DNA of 64,000 nucleotides from NCBI GenBank assembly GCA_943735955.1, contig OX030962.1, positions 4,570,620 to 4,634,619 on the forward strand, written 5' to 3'. The notes under the pieces were generated by a model. The model was not told the DNA's origin. It saw nothing but the letters and a program-made list of their open reading frames with translations, and searched no databases. Positions 1 through 12,436 of the stretch are shown one piece after another. The first letter of the stretch is position 1. Each line of letters opens with the position of its first letter. Source of the DNA: Piscicola geometra (taxonomy: Eukaryota > Annelida > Clitellata > Hirudinida > Piscicolidae). The translations under genes and the position numbers were made by a program.

Positions 1-125
1 TTTACGTTTTTTACTTTTTTTCTCATTTAAATGTTTTTTTTTCTCATTTAAATGTTTTTTTTTCTCATTTAAATGTTTTTTTTCTTATTTGAATGTTTTT
101 TTCTGATTTGAATGTTTTTTATTTT
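1..125. repeat. AT-rich tandem repeat at left edge
   Basis: About five imperfect copies of a roughly 24-bp T-rich unit (ATTTAAATG followed by a T run and CTC). The array probably continues outside the window. No coding content seen. Confidence 0.8.
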
Positions 126-431
126 GACATTTAAAGTGTTTTTAAGTTAATCAGGACTTATTTATCTTACCTTGTCCATCATCCGAATGATTTTCGTCTT
201 TTGAAATTGAATTTTTTTAGAATATTTCAAACTTACTTCGAATTTGTGAAAATAAATAAATGTTGGATATTTATGAGAGCTTTTTCCCGGAAAAGTGTGA
301 CAAATGGAAACTCTTCTACTTAAAATTCGTCTAACTTTTTTCATCACTACCTTCTAGATATATTCGTTATTCAAAAACTATTCAAAAATCAGAAAATCAT
401 TTTGCAAAAATTTAATTTTTACATTTTTAAA

Positions 432-788
432 CAGAACTCTTTCTATGTTTGTAAAGCCTCACCTGCAGACGCTAACTTCCACTCAATAGAGTTCCCTTCC
501 TTGGAGTCTTTATTCACACTTCAAAAGATTCTCGAAAATAAGTTTTTGCTTTCAAGAAAAAATGATTTAGGTCTTCCAAAAACGAAAATTGCATGCAGTA
601 AGTCACTCTTTCCTGTCCAACTCTTCAAGCTTTATCCGCGAGATTTAATTAACGGTGAGAAAAAATATTTTTTTAGAACTGGCATAAAAAGTGACAATTA
701 CAGCGGGCAAGACGACATATTTGCAATCTGGAGTTGCTCAAAGGGCTGCGATGGTGAGGTGTGTTATGGAACTGCGTTGAAGCAATGA
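432..788 (+). CDS. Possible 3'-terminal exon of an unknown gene
   Basis: An open frame runs to a TGA at 786-788. A plausible acceptor (ttttaaacag) ends at 431, so I start the exon at 432 rather than at the in-frame ATG at 402, which would lie in the intron tail. The peptide (about 118 aa) begins NSFYVCKASPADANF and ends in a cysteine-rich tail, CSKGCDGEVCYGTALKQ. I recognise no family. A poly(A) signal 143 bp downstream and the lack of repeats inside the frame support a real terminal exon; the upstream exons would lie outside the window. It could also be a chance frame in AT-rich DNA, since no homology is visible to me. Confidence 0.4.
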   Translation, partial: QNSFYVCKASPADANFHSIEFPSLESLFTLQKILENKFLLSRKNDLGLPKTKIACSKSLFPVQLFKLYPRDLINGEKKYFFRTGIKSDNYSGQDDIFAIWSCSKGCDGEVCYGTALKQ

Positions 789-930
789 ATAACTAATGCG
801 GCCTTTTTCGAACTGTTCTTGTTGCTTCGGTATTTTTATTAGGGTTCTTGTGTTTGTTGTGAGTTTGGTGGTTGACTCTTTTTAGTTATTTGCTGTTTCG
901 TGACTGCTTTTAAAATCTTAAAATTTCGTG

Positions 931-936
931 AATAAA
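931..936 (+). terminator. AATAAA polyadenylation signal
   Basis: Canonical AATAAA hexamer followed by T-rich sequence, 143 bp after the stop codon at 788. It would end the transcript of the unknown gene whose last exon is 432-788. Confidence 0.4.
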
Positions 937-1159
937 ATGATTTTTGTTATTCAACTTGTCTTTCGATTCGACAATTCTCATTAAAACGACAATTTTTTTG
1001 AATGTTTGCTCCAGTATGGGTGTGACATCATGATTTTTACTGCAATTCATATTCTCTTGAGCTGCTTAAATAACACTGAAGATGCTAAGAACCAGAACAT
1101 CTCGAAAGTATCTACTTTTTTGATTTTCTTTTTCCCTATCGTCTTTCGACCTTCGACAT

Positions 1160-1235
1160 AATCATCATAATCATCATTGCCATCATCAGCATCATCATCA
1201 TCAGCATCATCGTCATCATCATCACCACGCTCTCA
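1160..1235. repeat. (CAT)n microsatellite
   Basis: Interrupted ATC/CAT triplet run. The rest of 937-1490 shows no gene. Confidence 0.8.
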
Positions 1236-1494
1236 ATCTACTTTCATTTGCACCTCATTTCTCTCGTCTGTACGATTAGGAATTAAATGCATAATTAAAC
1301 GGATCATCTTCTAGCGCTAAACTTTACGACATCATTTGTTTCTGATCCTTCCATCCTTCCATCTCATCCACACCTCCCGGACCAGTTCTTCTTTTTTCCT
1401 TTCTTCCACACCCCGTCTTACGCTTTTTTGTGATTTACTCCGAGTTACGTTGATTCTTCTTTTTGTCTCTATGTAGCTGACTTGAGAAGAAAAA

Positions 1495-2580
1495 AATGGA
1501 TGAGTGAACGAATGAATGAGTGGATGAATGACTAGATTAATGAATGAGTGGATGAATGGATGGGTTGATGAATGGATGAGTGGATGAATGAATGACTAGA
1601 TTAATGAATAAGTGGATGAATGGATGAGTGGATGAATGGATGAGTGGATGAATGAATGAGTGGATGAATGAATGAGTGGATGAATGAATGAGTGGATGAA
1701 TGAATGAGTGGATGAATGGATGAGTGAACGAATGAATGAGTGGATGAATGGATGAGTGGATGAATGGATGAGTGGATGAATGGATGAGTGGATGAATGGA
1801 TGAGTGGATGAATGGATGAGTGGATGAATGGATGAGTGGATGAATGGATGAGTGGATGAATGGATGAGTGGATGAATGGATGAGTGGATGAATGGATGAG
1901 TGGATGAATGGATGAGTGAACGAATGAATGAGTGGATGAATGGATGAGTGGATGAATGGATGAGTGGATGAATGGATGAGTGGATGAATGGATGAGTGGA
2001 TGAATGGATGAGTGGATGAATGGATGAGTGGATGAATGGATGAGTGGATGAGTGGATGAATGGATGAATGGATGAGTGGATGAATCGATGAGTGGATGAA
2101 TCGATGAGTGGATGAATGGATGAGTGGATGAATGAATGATTGGACGAATGAATGAATGGATGAATGGATGAGTGGATGAATGGATGAGTGGATGAATGAA
2201 TGATTGGATGAATAAATGAATGGATGAATGGATGAGTGGATGAATGGATGAGTGGATGAATGGATGAGTGGATGAATGGATGAGTGGATGAATGAATGAG
2301 TGGATGAATAGAAGAACGAATGGATGAGTGGATGAATGGATGAGTGGATGAATGGATGAGTGGATGAATGGATGAGTGGATGAATGGATGAGTGGATGAA
2401 TGGATGAGTGGATGAATGGATGAGTGGATGAGTGGATGAATGGATGAATAGATGAGTGGATGAATGGATGAGTGGATGAATGGATGAGTGGATGAATGGA
2501 TGAGTGGATGAATGGATGAGTGGATGAATGAATGAGTGAATTAATGAATGAGTGGATGAATAGAAGAACGAATGGATGTC
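1495..2580. repeat. GGATGAATGGATGAGT minisatellite, about 1.1 kb
   Basis: Tandem 16-bp unit (GGATGAATGGATGAGT) with small point variants. The minus strand is open in several frames and gives a long His/Ser/Ile repeat peptide, but this is a by-product of the repeat and not a protein. 2581-3150 is unique-looking, AT-rich DNA in which I see no gene. Confidence 0.92.
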
Positions 2581-3159
2581 CAATGGAGCATAGATAGATG
2601 AACGACTAAAAGGATGATGAAATGAGTAAGAATGATTGACGCATGAATGAGTGAATGAGAGGATGAGTGGAATGGATTTATTAGGAATGGATTCGATGCA
2701 AAAGACGTGAGTGTGTGTTGTTGATGGAGTGAGGAAATTAGCATGAAGGGAAGAAGATAGGGATGGATAGACACAACAACGTGTGGATAGATACGCAGGC
2801 CTATGGTTTGATACACAGACATATGATTTGATACAAAAACATATGGATAGATACACAAACATATGGATATAAACACAAACATAAAGATATATTCAACAGA
2901 TAAAAAGATAGATAAAAAAGATGAAAAAGAATAATTGAAAGATGGAGAGATTGCTCTTCGAGCAGATAAAGGGAATTAGTGTAATTCGCTGCAGATGATA
3001 AATAGATGGGAAGAATATGGCGGGATGAGTAGAAAAAAAAGAGAAAAAAAATTCGTAAATCATTGAAAATTAGAATCTTACAAAGAAGTTTGAAAAAGGG
3101 AAGATCATGAAAGGGCTCAGAGAGTCGTGTTGTTGGAAAAGAGGGATTGATTTGTGGAT

Positions 3160-6100
3160 GGTAGGTGGGTAGGTGGATAAGTGGGTAGGTGGATGGGTGA
3201 GTAGGTTGATAAGTGGGTAGGTGGATAAGTGGGTAGGTGGATGGGTGAGTAGGTTGATAAGTGGGTAGGTGGATGGGTGAGTAGGTGGATGGGTGAGTAG
3301 GTTGATAAGTGAGTAGGTGGATGGGTGAGTAGGTGGATGGGTGAGTAGGTTGATAAGTGAGTAGGTGGATGGGTGGGTAGGTGGATAAGTGAGTAGGTGG
3401 ATAAGTGAGTAGGTGGATGGGTGGGTAGGTTGATAAGTGGGTAGGTGGATAAGTGAGTAGGTGGATAAGCGAGTAGGTGGATAAGTGAGTAGGTGGATGA
3501 GTGAGTAGGTGGATGGGTGGGTAGGTGGATAAGTGAGTAGGTGGATAAGTGGGTAGGTGGATAAGTGGGTAGGTGGATGGGTGAGTAGGTTGATAAGTGA
3601 GTAGGTGGATGGTAGGTGGGTAGGTGGATAAGTGGGTAGGTGGATGGTAGGTGGGTAGGTGGATAAGTGGGTAGGTGGATGGTAGGTGGGTAGGTGGATA
3701 AGTGGGTAGGTGGATGGTAGGTGGGTAGGTGGATAAGTGGGTAGGTGGATGGGTAAGTAGGTGGATAAGTGAGTAGGTGGATGAGTGAGTAGGTGGATAA
3801 GTGGGTAGGTGGATAAGTGAGTAGGTTGATAAGTGAGTAGGTGGATAAGTGGGTAGGTGGATGGTAGGTGGGTAGGTGGATGGGCGAGTAGGTGGATGGG
3901 TGAGTAGGTTGATGGGTGAGTAGGTTGATAAGTGAGTAGGTGGATAAGTGGGTAGATGGATGGGTGAGTAGATGGATGGGTGAGTAGATGGATGGGCGAG
4001 TAGGTGGATGGGTGAGTAGGTGGATGGGTGAGTAGGTTGATAAGTGGGTAGGTGGATGGGTGAGTAGGTTGATAAGTGAGTAGGTGGATAAGTGGGTAGG
4101 TGGATGGTAGGTGGGTAGGTGGATGGGTGAGTAGGTGGATGGGTGAGTGGGTTGATAAGTGGGTAGGTGGATGGGTGAGTAGGTGGATGGGTGAGTGGGT
4201 TGATAAGTGGGTAGGTGGATGGGTGAGTAGGTGGATAAGTGGGTAGGTGGATGGGTGAGTAGGTGGATTAGTGGGTAGGTGGATGGGTGAGTAGATGGAT
4301 AAGCGAGTAGGTGGATGGGTGAGTAGGTGGATGGGTGAGTAGGTGGATGGGTGAGTAGGTGGATGGGCGAGTAGGTGGATGGGTGAGTAGGTGGATGGGT
4401 GAGTAGGTTGATAAGTGGGTAGGTGGATGGGTGAGTAGGTTGATAAGTGAGTAGGTGGATAAGTGGGTAGGTGGATGGTAGGTGGGTAGGTGGATGGGTG
4501 AGTAGGTGGATGGGTGAGTGGGTTGATAAGTGGGTAGGTGGATGGGTGAGTAGGTGGATGGGTGAGTGGGTTGATAAGTGGGTAGGTGGATGGGTGAGTA
4601 GGTGGATAAGTGGGTAGGTGGATGGGTGAGTAGGTGGATTAGTGGGTAGGTGGATGGGTGAGTAGATGGATAAGCGAGTAGGTGGATGGGTGAGTAGGTG
4701 GATTAGTGAGTAGGTGGATAAGTGGGTAGGTGGATGGGTGAGTAGATGGATGGGTGAGTAGGTGGATAAGTGGGTAGGTGGATGGGTGAGTAGGTGGATA
4801 AGTGAGTAGGTGGATGGGCGAGTAGGTGGATGGGTGAGTTGGTTGATAAGTGGGTAGGTGGATGGGTGAGTAGGTGGATAAGTGAGTAGGTGGATGGGTG
4901 AGTAGGTGGATGGGTGAGTAGGTTGATAAGTGGGTAGGTGGATGGGTGAGTAGGTGGATAAGTGAGTAGGTGGATGGGTGAGTAGGTGGATGGGTGAGTA
5001 GGTTGATAAGTGGGTAGGTGGATGGGTGAGTTGGTTGATAAGTGAGTAGGTGGATGGGTGAGTAGATGGATAAGTGAGTAGGTGGATGGGTGAGTAGGTG
5101 GATGGGTGAGTAGGTTGATAAGTGAGTAGGTGGATGGGTGAGTAGGTGGATGGGTGAGTAGGTTGATAAGTGGGTAGGTGGATGGGTGAGTAGGTGGATA
5201 AGTGAGTAGGTGGATGGGTGAGTAGGTGGATGGGTGAGTAGGTTGATAAGTGGGTAGGTGGATGGGTGAGTAGGTTGATAAGCGAGTAGGTGGATGGGTG
5301 AGTAGGTGGATGGGTGAGTAGGTTGATAAGTGGGTAGGTGGATGGGTGAGTAGGTTGATAAGTGAGTAGGTTGATAAGTGGGTAGGTGGATGGTAGGTGG
5401 GTAGGTGGATGGGTGAGTAGGTGGATGGGTGAGTGGGTTGATAAGTGGGTAGGTGGATGGGTGAGTAGGTGGATGGGTGAGTAGGTGGATGGGTGAGTAG
5501 GTGGATGGGTGAGTAGGTTAATAAGTGGGTAGGTGGATGGGTGAGTGGGTTGATAAGTGGGTAGGTGGATAAGTGAGTAGGTGGATAAGTGAGTAGATGG
5601 ATGGGTGAGTAGGTGGATGGGCGAGTAGGTGGATGGGTGAGTAGGTTGATAAGTGGGTAGGTGGATGGGTGAGTAGGTGGATAAGTGAGTAGGTGGATGG
5701 GTGAGTAGGTGGATGGGTGAGTAGGTTGATAAGTGGGTAGGTGGATAAGCGAGTAGGTGGATAAGTGAGTAGGTGGATGAGTGAGTAGGTGGATAAGTGA
5801 GTAGGTGGATAAGCGAGTAGGTGGATAAGTGAGTAGGTGGATGAGTGAGTAGGTGGATAAGTGGGTAGGTGGATGGGTGAGTAGGTGGATAAGTGAGTAG
5901 GTGGATAAGCGAGTAGGTGGATAAGTGAGTAGGTGGATGAGTGAGTAGGTGGATAAGTGGGTAGGTGGATGGGTGAGTAGGTTGATAAGTGGGTAGGTGG
6001 ATGGGTGAGTAGGTTGATAAGTGGGTAGGTGGATGGGTGAGTAGGTGGATGGGTGAGTGGGTTGATAAGTGGGTAGGTGGATGGGTGAGTAGGTTGATAA

Positions 6101-9100
6101 GTGAGTAGGTGGATAAGTGGGTAGGTGGATGGTAGGTGGGTAGGTGGATAAGTGGGTAGGTGGATGGTAGGTGGGTAGGTGGATAAGTGGGTAGGTGGAT
6201 GGGTAAGTAGGTGGATAAGTGGGTAGGTGGATAAGTGAGTAGGTGGATAAGTGGGTAGGTGGATGGTAGGTGGGTAGGTGGATGGGCGAGTAGGTGGATG
6301 GGTGAGTAGGTTGATGGGTGAGTAGGTTGATAAGTGAGTAGGTGGATAAGTGGGTAGGTGGATGGTAGGTGGGTAGGTGGATAAGTGGGTAGGTGGATGG
6401 TAGGTGGGTAGGTGGATAAGTGGGTAGGTGGATGGGTAAGTAGGTGGATAAGTGGGTAGGTGGATAAGTGAGTAGGTGGATAAGTGGGTAGGTGGATGGG
6501 TGAGTAGGTGGATGGGTGAGTAGGTTGATAAGTGAGTAGGTGGATGGGTGAGTGGGTTGATAAGTGGGTAGGTGGATGGGTGGGTAGGTTGATGGGTGAG
6601 TAGGTTGATAAGTGGGTAGATGGATGGGTGAGTAGGTGGATAAGTGGGTAGGTGGATGGGTGAGTAGATGGATGGGTGAGTAGATGGATGGGTGAGTAGA
6701 TGGATGGGTGAGTAGGTGGATAAGTGGGTAGATGGATGGGTGAGTAGATGGATGGGTGAGTAGATGGATGGGTGAGTAGGTGGATGGGTGAGTAGGTTGA
6801 TAAGTGGGTAGGTGGATGGGCGAGTAGGTGGATGGGTGAGTAGATGGATGGGTGAGTAGGTGGATAAGTGGGTAGATGGATGGGTGAGTAGATGGATGGG
6901 TGAGTAGATGGATGGGTGAGTAGGTGGATGGGTGAGTAGGTTGATAAGTGGGTAGGTGGATGGGTGAGTAGGTGGATGGGTGAGTGGGTTGATAAGTGGG
7001 TAGGTGGATGGGTGAGTAGGTTGATAAGTGAGTAGGTGGATGGGCGAGTAGGTGGATGGGTGAGTAGGTTGATAAGTGGGTAGGTGGATGGGTGAGTAGG
7101 TGGATGGGTGAGTGGGTTGATAAGTGGGTAGGTGGATGGGTGAGTAGGTTGATAAGTGAGTAGGTGGATAAGTGGGTAGGTGGATGGTAGGTGGGTAGGT
7201 GGATGGGTGAGTAGGTGGATGGGTGAGTGGGTTGATAAGTGGGTAGGTGGATGGGTGAGTAGGTGGATGGGTGAGTGGGTTGATAAGTGGGTAGGTGGAT
7301 GGGTGAGTAGGTTAATAAGTGGGTAGGTGGATGGGTGAGTAGGTGGATAAGCGAGTAGGTGGATGGGTGAGTAGGTGGATAAGCGAGTAGGTGGATGGGT
7401 GAGTAGGTGGATTAGTGGGTAGGTGGATGGGTGAGTAGATGGATAAGCGAGTAGGTGGATGGGTGAGTAGGTGGATTAGTGAGTAGGTGGATAAGTGGGT
7501 AGGTGGATGGGTGAGTAGATGGATGGGTGAGTAGGTGGATAAGTGGGTAGGTGGATGGGTGAGTAGGTGGATAAGTGAGTAGGTGGATGGGCGAGTAGGT
7601 GGATGGGTGAGTTGGTGGATGGGTGAGTAGGTTGATAAGTGAGTAGGTGGATGGGTGAGTAGGTGGATGGGTGAGTAGGTTGATAAGTGGGTAGGTGGAT
7701 GGGTGAGTAGGTGGATAAGTGAGTAGGTGGATGGGTGAGTAGGTGGATGGGTGAGTAGGTTGATAAGTGGGTAGGTGGATGGTAGGTGGGTAGGTGGATG
7801 GGTGAGTAGGTGGATGGGTGAGTGGGTTGATAAGTGGGTAGGTGGATGGGTGAGTAGGTGGATGGGTGAGTAGATGGATGGGTGAGTAGGTGGATAAGTG
7901 GGTAGGTGGATGGGTGAGTAGATGGATAAGTGAGTAGGTGGATGGGTGAGTAGGTGGATGGGTGAGTAGGTGGATAAGTGAGTAGGTGGATGGGTGAGTA
8001 GGTTGATAAGTGGGTAGGTGGATGGGTGAGTAGGTTGATAAGTGAGTAGGTTGATAAGTGGGTAGGTGGATGGTAGGTGGGTAGGTGGATGGGTGAGTAG
8101 GTGGATGGGTGAGTGGGTTGATAAGTGGGTAGGTGGATGGGTGAGTAGGTGGATGGGTGAGTAGGTGGATGGGTGAGTAGGTGGATGGGTGAGTAGGTTA
8201 ATAAGTGGGTAGGTGGATGGGTGAGTGGGTTGATAAGTGGGTAGGTGGATAAGTGAGTAGGTGGATAAGTGAGTAGATGGATGGGTGAGTAGGTGGATGG
8301 GCGAGTAGGTGGATGGGTGAGTAGGTTGATAAGTGGGTAGGTGGATGGGTGAGTAGGTGGATAAGTGAGTAGGTGGATGGGTGAGTAGGTTGATAAGTGG
8401 GTAGGTGGATAAGTGAGTAGGTGGATGGGTGAGTAGGTGGATGGGTGAGTAGGTTGATAAGTGGGTAGGTGGATAAGCGAGTAGGTGGATAAGTGAGTAG
8501 GTGGATGAGTGAGTAGGTGGATAAGTGAGTAGGTGGATAAGCGAGTAGGTGGATAAGTGAGTAGGTGGATGAGTGAGTAGGTGGATAAGTGGGTAGGTGG
8601 ATGGGTGAGTAGGTGGATAAGTGAGTAGGTGGATAAGCGAGTAGGTGGATAAGTGAGTAGGTGGATGAGTGAGTAGGTGGATAAGTGGGTAGGTGGATGG
8701 GTGAGTAGGTTGATAAGTGGGTAGGTGGATGGGTGAGTAGGTGGATAAGTGAGTAGGTGGATAAGCGAGTAGGTGGATAAGTGGGTAGGTGGATGAGTGA
8801 GTAGGTGGATAAGTGAGTAGGTTGATAAGTGAGTAGGTGGATAAGTGGGTAGGTGGATGGGTGAGTAGGTGGATAAGTGAGTAGGTGGATAAGCGAGTAG
8901 GTGGATAAGTGAGTAGGTGGATGAGTGAGTAGGTGGATAAGTGGGTAGGTGGATGGGTGAGTAGGTTGATAAGTGGGTAGGTGGATGGGTGAGTAGGTTG
9001 ATAAGTGGGTAGGTGGATGGGTGAGTAGGTGGATAAGTGGGTAGGTGGATAAGTGGGTAGGTGGATGGGTGAGTAGGTGGATAAGCGAGTAGGTGGATAA

Positions 9101-10430
9101 GTGAGTAGGTGGATGGGTGAGTAGGTGGATAAGTGAGTAGGTTGATAAGTGAGTAGGTGGATAAGTGGGTAGGTGGATGGGTGAGTAGGTGGATAAGTGA
9201 GTAGGTGGATAAGCGAGTAGGTGGATAAGTGAGTAGGTGGATGAGTGAGTAGGTGGATAAGTGGGTAGGTGGATGGGTGAGTAGGTTGATAAGTGGGTAG
9301 GTGGATGGGTGAGTAGGTTGATAAGTGGGTAGGTGGATGGGTGAGTAGGTGGATAAGTGAGTAGGTGGATAAGCGAGTAGGTGGATAAGTGGGTAGGTGG
9401 ATGAGTGAGTAGGTGGATAAGTGGGTAGGTGGATGGGTGAGTAGGTGGATAAGCGAGTAGGTTGATAAGTGAGTAGGTGGATAAGCGAGTAGGTGGATAA
9501 GTGGGTAGGTGGATGAGTGAGTAGGTGGATAAGTGGGTAGGTGGATGGGTGAGTAGGTGGATAAGCGAGTAGGTGGATAAGTGAGTAGGTGGATGGGTGA
9601 GTAGGTGGATAAGTGAGTAGGTGGATGAGTGAGTAGGTGGATAAGTGGGTAGGTGGATGGGTGAGTAGGTGGATAAGTGAGTAGGTGGATAAGCGAGTAG
9701 GTGGATAAGTGAGTAGGTGGATGAGTGAGTAGGTGGATGGGTGAGTAGGTTGATAAGTGGGTAGGTGGATGGGTGAGTAGGTTGATAAGTGGGTAGGTTG
9801 ATAAGTGGGTAGGTGGATGAGTGAGTAGGTGGATAAGTGGGTAGGTGGATGGGTGAGTAGGTGGATAAGCGAGTAGGTTGATAAGTGAGTAGGTGGATGG
9901 GTGAGTAGGTGGATGGGTGAGTAGGTGGATAAGTGAGTAGGTTGATAAGTGAGTAGGTGGATAAGTGGGTAGGTGGATGGGTGAGTAGGTGGATAAGCGA
10001 GTAGGTGGATAAGTGAGTAGGTGGATGGGTGAGTAGGTGGATAAGTGAGTAGGTGGATGGGTGAGTAGGTGGATAAGTGAGTAGGTTGATAAGTGAGTAG
10101 GTGGATAAGTGGGTAGGTGGATGGGTGAGTAGGTGGATAAGCGAGTAGGTGGATGGGTGAGTAGGTGGATGGGCGAGTAGGTGGATGGGTGAGTAGGTGG
10201 ATGGGTGAGTAGGTTGATAAGTGGGTAGGTGGATGGGTGAGTGGGTTGATAAGTGGGTAGGTGGATGGGTGAGTGGGTTGATAAGTGGGTAGGTGGATAA
10301 GTGAGTAGGTGGATTAGTGGGTAGGTGGATGGGTGAGTAGATGGATGGGTGAGTAGATGGATAAGTGAGTAGGTGGATAAGTGAGTAGGTGGATGGAAGG
10401 CGAGTAGGTGGATGGGTGCGTAGGTGGACT
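3160..10430. repeat. 7.3-kb G-rich minisatellite (GTAGGTGGATGGGTGA family)
   Basis: Continuous array of 16-bp units of the form GTAGGTGGAT(GG/AA)GTGA, with variants AAGCGAGT, GGTAGGTG, GTTGAT and AGATGG. Variants recur in blocks: the string around 5340-5780 reappears almost identically around 8040-8500. This implies higher-order duplication of segments of about 2.7 kb. The + strand carries regular G-runs (G-quadruplex potential). No coding content. Confidence 0.95.
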
Positions 10431-10434
10431 GTTG

Positions 10435-10734
10435 TGACTAGATAGAAGGATAACGGCTAAATAATTAATTCAAAGATTTAATAGAAAGTTGCGAGTGAAA
10501 GTTCAAATCTTATTTGACATAAATAAGCCTTAACCGGCGTATAAAATGTGCCCGGGGATAAGGGCATGGATTGGAAGGTTGATTGGAGTTGATGGAAAGT
10601 AGTTCAACTTTTGAAAACAAACAATAAGAGTGGATGAAAAGAAGGTCAACTATTGGAAAATAAAGATTAAACTTGGATGGAAACTATCAGCTTAGGAAAG
10701 ACTAATCTATGCTTTTGGATACGTCATCACAATC
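10435..10734. other. Non-repetitive spacer, no gene seen
   Basis: About 300 bp of ordinary AT-rich DNA between two arrays. No open frame or RNA gene recognised. Confidence 0.6.
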
Positions 10735-10737
10735 CAG

Positions 10738-10896
10738 CATCCTCATCATCATCACCACCACTATCATCATCATTGTCATATCACCACCACCACTATCATC
10801 ATCATCATCATCGTATCACCTCCACCATCACTATCATCATCATCATCATCGCATCACCACCACCACCACTATCATCATCATCATCATTACCGTCAA
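10738..10896. repeat. (ATC/ACC)n microsatellite
   Basis: Runs of CATCAT, CACCAC and ATCATC giving His- and Ile/Ser-rich shadow frames on the + strand. Confidence 0.85.
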
Positions 10897-11019
10897 ACAT
10901 TCTCTTCTCAATCGCTATTAAAAACACATCGTTCAATTAGACAAATGGACCTTTTGTTGCAAAAACTGCATGCTGCATCTTTTCAGCATTTCCTAAACTC
11001 CCACTAAAGTGTCCGACAC

Positions 11020-11300
11020 TCTTCAAACATGGCTACTTTTGGAATTGTTTCAAACATGGCTACTTTTAGGAATTGTTTCAAACATGGATACTTTTAGGAA
11101 TTGTTTCAAACATGGATACTTTAAGGAATTGTTTCAAACATGGATACTTTTGGAATTGTTTCAAACATGGATACTTTTAGGAATTGTTTCAAACATGGAT
11201 ACTTTTAGGAATTGTTTCAAACATGGATACTTTAAGGAATTGTTTCAAACATGGCTACTTTTAGGAATTGTTTCAAACATGGCTACTTTTATGTCTTTTA
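11020..11300 (+). repeat. 28-bp tandem repeat with an open frame through it
   Basis: About ten copies of a 28-bp unit (AATTGTTTCAAACATGGATAC then TTTTAGG, with 1-2 bp deletions in some copies). A 135-codon frame (11009-11416) crosses the array and continues into unique DNA, but the peptide changes frame from copy to copy. I treat it as a shadow of the repeat, not a gene. Confidence 0.85.
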
Positions 11301-11416
11301 TGAACTTTTGTGAATTGTTTCCCCAAAGAGAAATGCTCTATGGAGTTTGCCAAGATGGCTACGTCGTCTCAATCACCGAAGATTGCATAGGTGTCGTCGA
11401 GGAACGCAGAAAGTAA

Positions 11417-12268
11417 TTATGTTTGTGGCAGGTTCGATTCAGGGATTAATGGCTTGATTTGAGAATCAATTAGTTTAATTATGGGTTAAACGATATGAAT
11501 TAATGGCTTAATGAGTTGAATTGAGTAAAAGTGGAAAAGATTAAATTGGTTTCATAGTTCTAGTTACACGTTTTTTAATGCAAGTGTGACAAACGGATTC
11601 AAACACCGACTTTGTGCGAACTGTGTTCTCTAGAGTTTGCCAGCAAGGTTCTTCCCAAGTAAAAAAGCCTTTTCATTAAGTGTAACTTTGCTCCCTAAAC
11701 CGGCGTAATGGTTTAAATAAAGACATTAAAGATTTTTTACTTTTATTAACGTTTTTAGTCATTTTGCCTTTTTCATTATTTTGTATTTTATTTACAAAAC
11801 TTGATGTTTCTCAGAAACTTAATTACTTTTAAGACGACGCAAATATGTGGCAGAGAGGTTAAGTAGTTCTATAAAGAATTAATGGCTATTTAAACTCAGC
11901 AAAAACAAGTTCGAAACTTCTAAAAGACATTCCTAAAACCTATCCAAAAGACCTTCCAGCAACTCAACAGCAGCTGCTCAACACCTTGCGCCAACACTTT
12001 TCATTTATTTTATCGTCTTTAATTTTCTATGAACCAAACGAAAAATTTCCGTCAATCCAACTGTCATTTTCCGACATCTTTTCCAGCGTCCTCTGAGCTC
12101 TCCTTTTATAATCGTTTTCTTTCCCTCCGCGCCTTTATGCATGCATGCATGCTGGAAAACAATTCACAAATGTTTGCGTGCACAAATGCAAAAACACATC
12201 CACAAGCACATCGGTATGTGTTGACATCAAATTAAGGGGAAAGCAATCCAAAATAAGTTATTAAAACG
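11417..12268. other. Gene-free AT-rich interval
   Basis: Only short frames without splice or homology support. Nothing recognised. Confidence 0.5.
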
Positions 12269-12436
12269 GGCTCAACATCATAATCATTATCAACATCATT
12301 ATCATTATCACCATCATCATCATTGTCACCACCATCATCACCATTGTTATCACCATCATCATCATCGTCATCATCACCACCACCACCATCATCATCACCA
12401 TCATCATCATCATAAATATCATCATCCCATTATGAA
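12269..12436. repeat. (ATC/ACC)n microsatellite
   Basis: Interrupted CAT/CAC triplets. The interval 12437-13725 after it contains only short overlapping frames on both strands that I cannot support as genes. Confidence 0.85.

Noticed and set aside
1537..2862. 441-codon minus-strand frame of His/Ser/Ile repeats
   Set aside because: Pure translation of the GGATGAATGGATGAGT minisatellite; no start, splice or homology support.
3160..10430. CRISPR-like array
   Set aside because: Short units are contiguous with no unique spacers, and the context is eukaryotic.
11009..11416. 135-codon frame through the 28-bp repeat
   Set aside because: The peptide frame changes between repeat copies and the unit is not a multiple of three; no domain.
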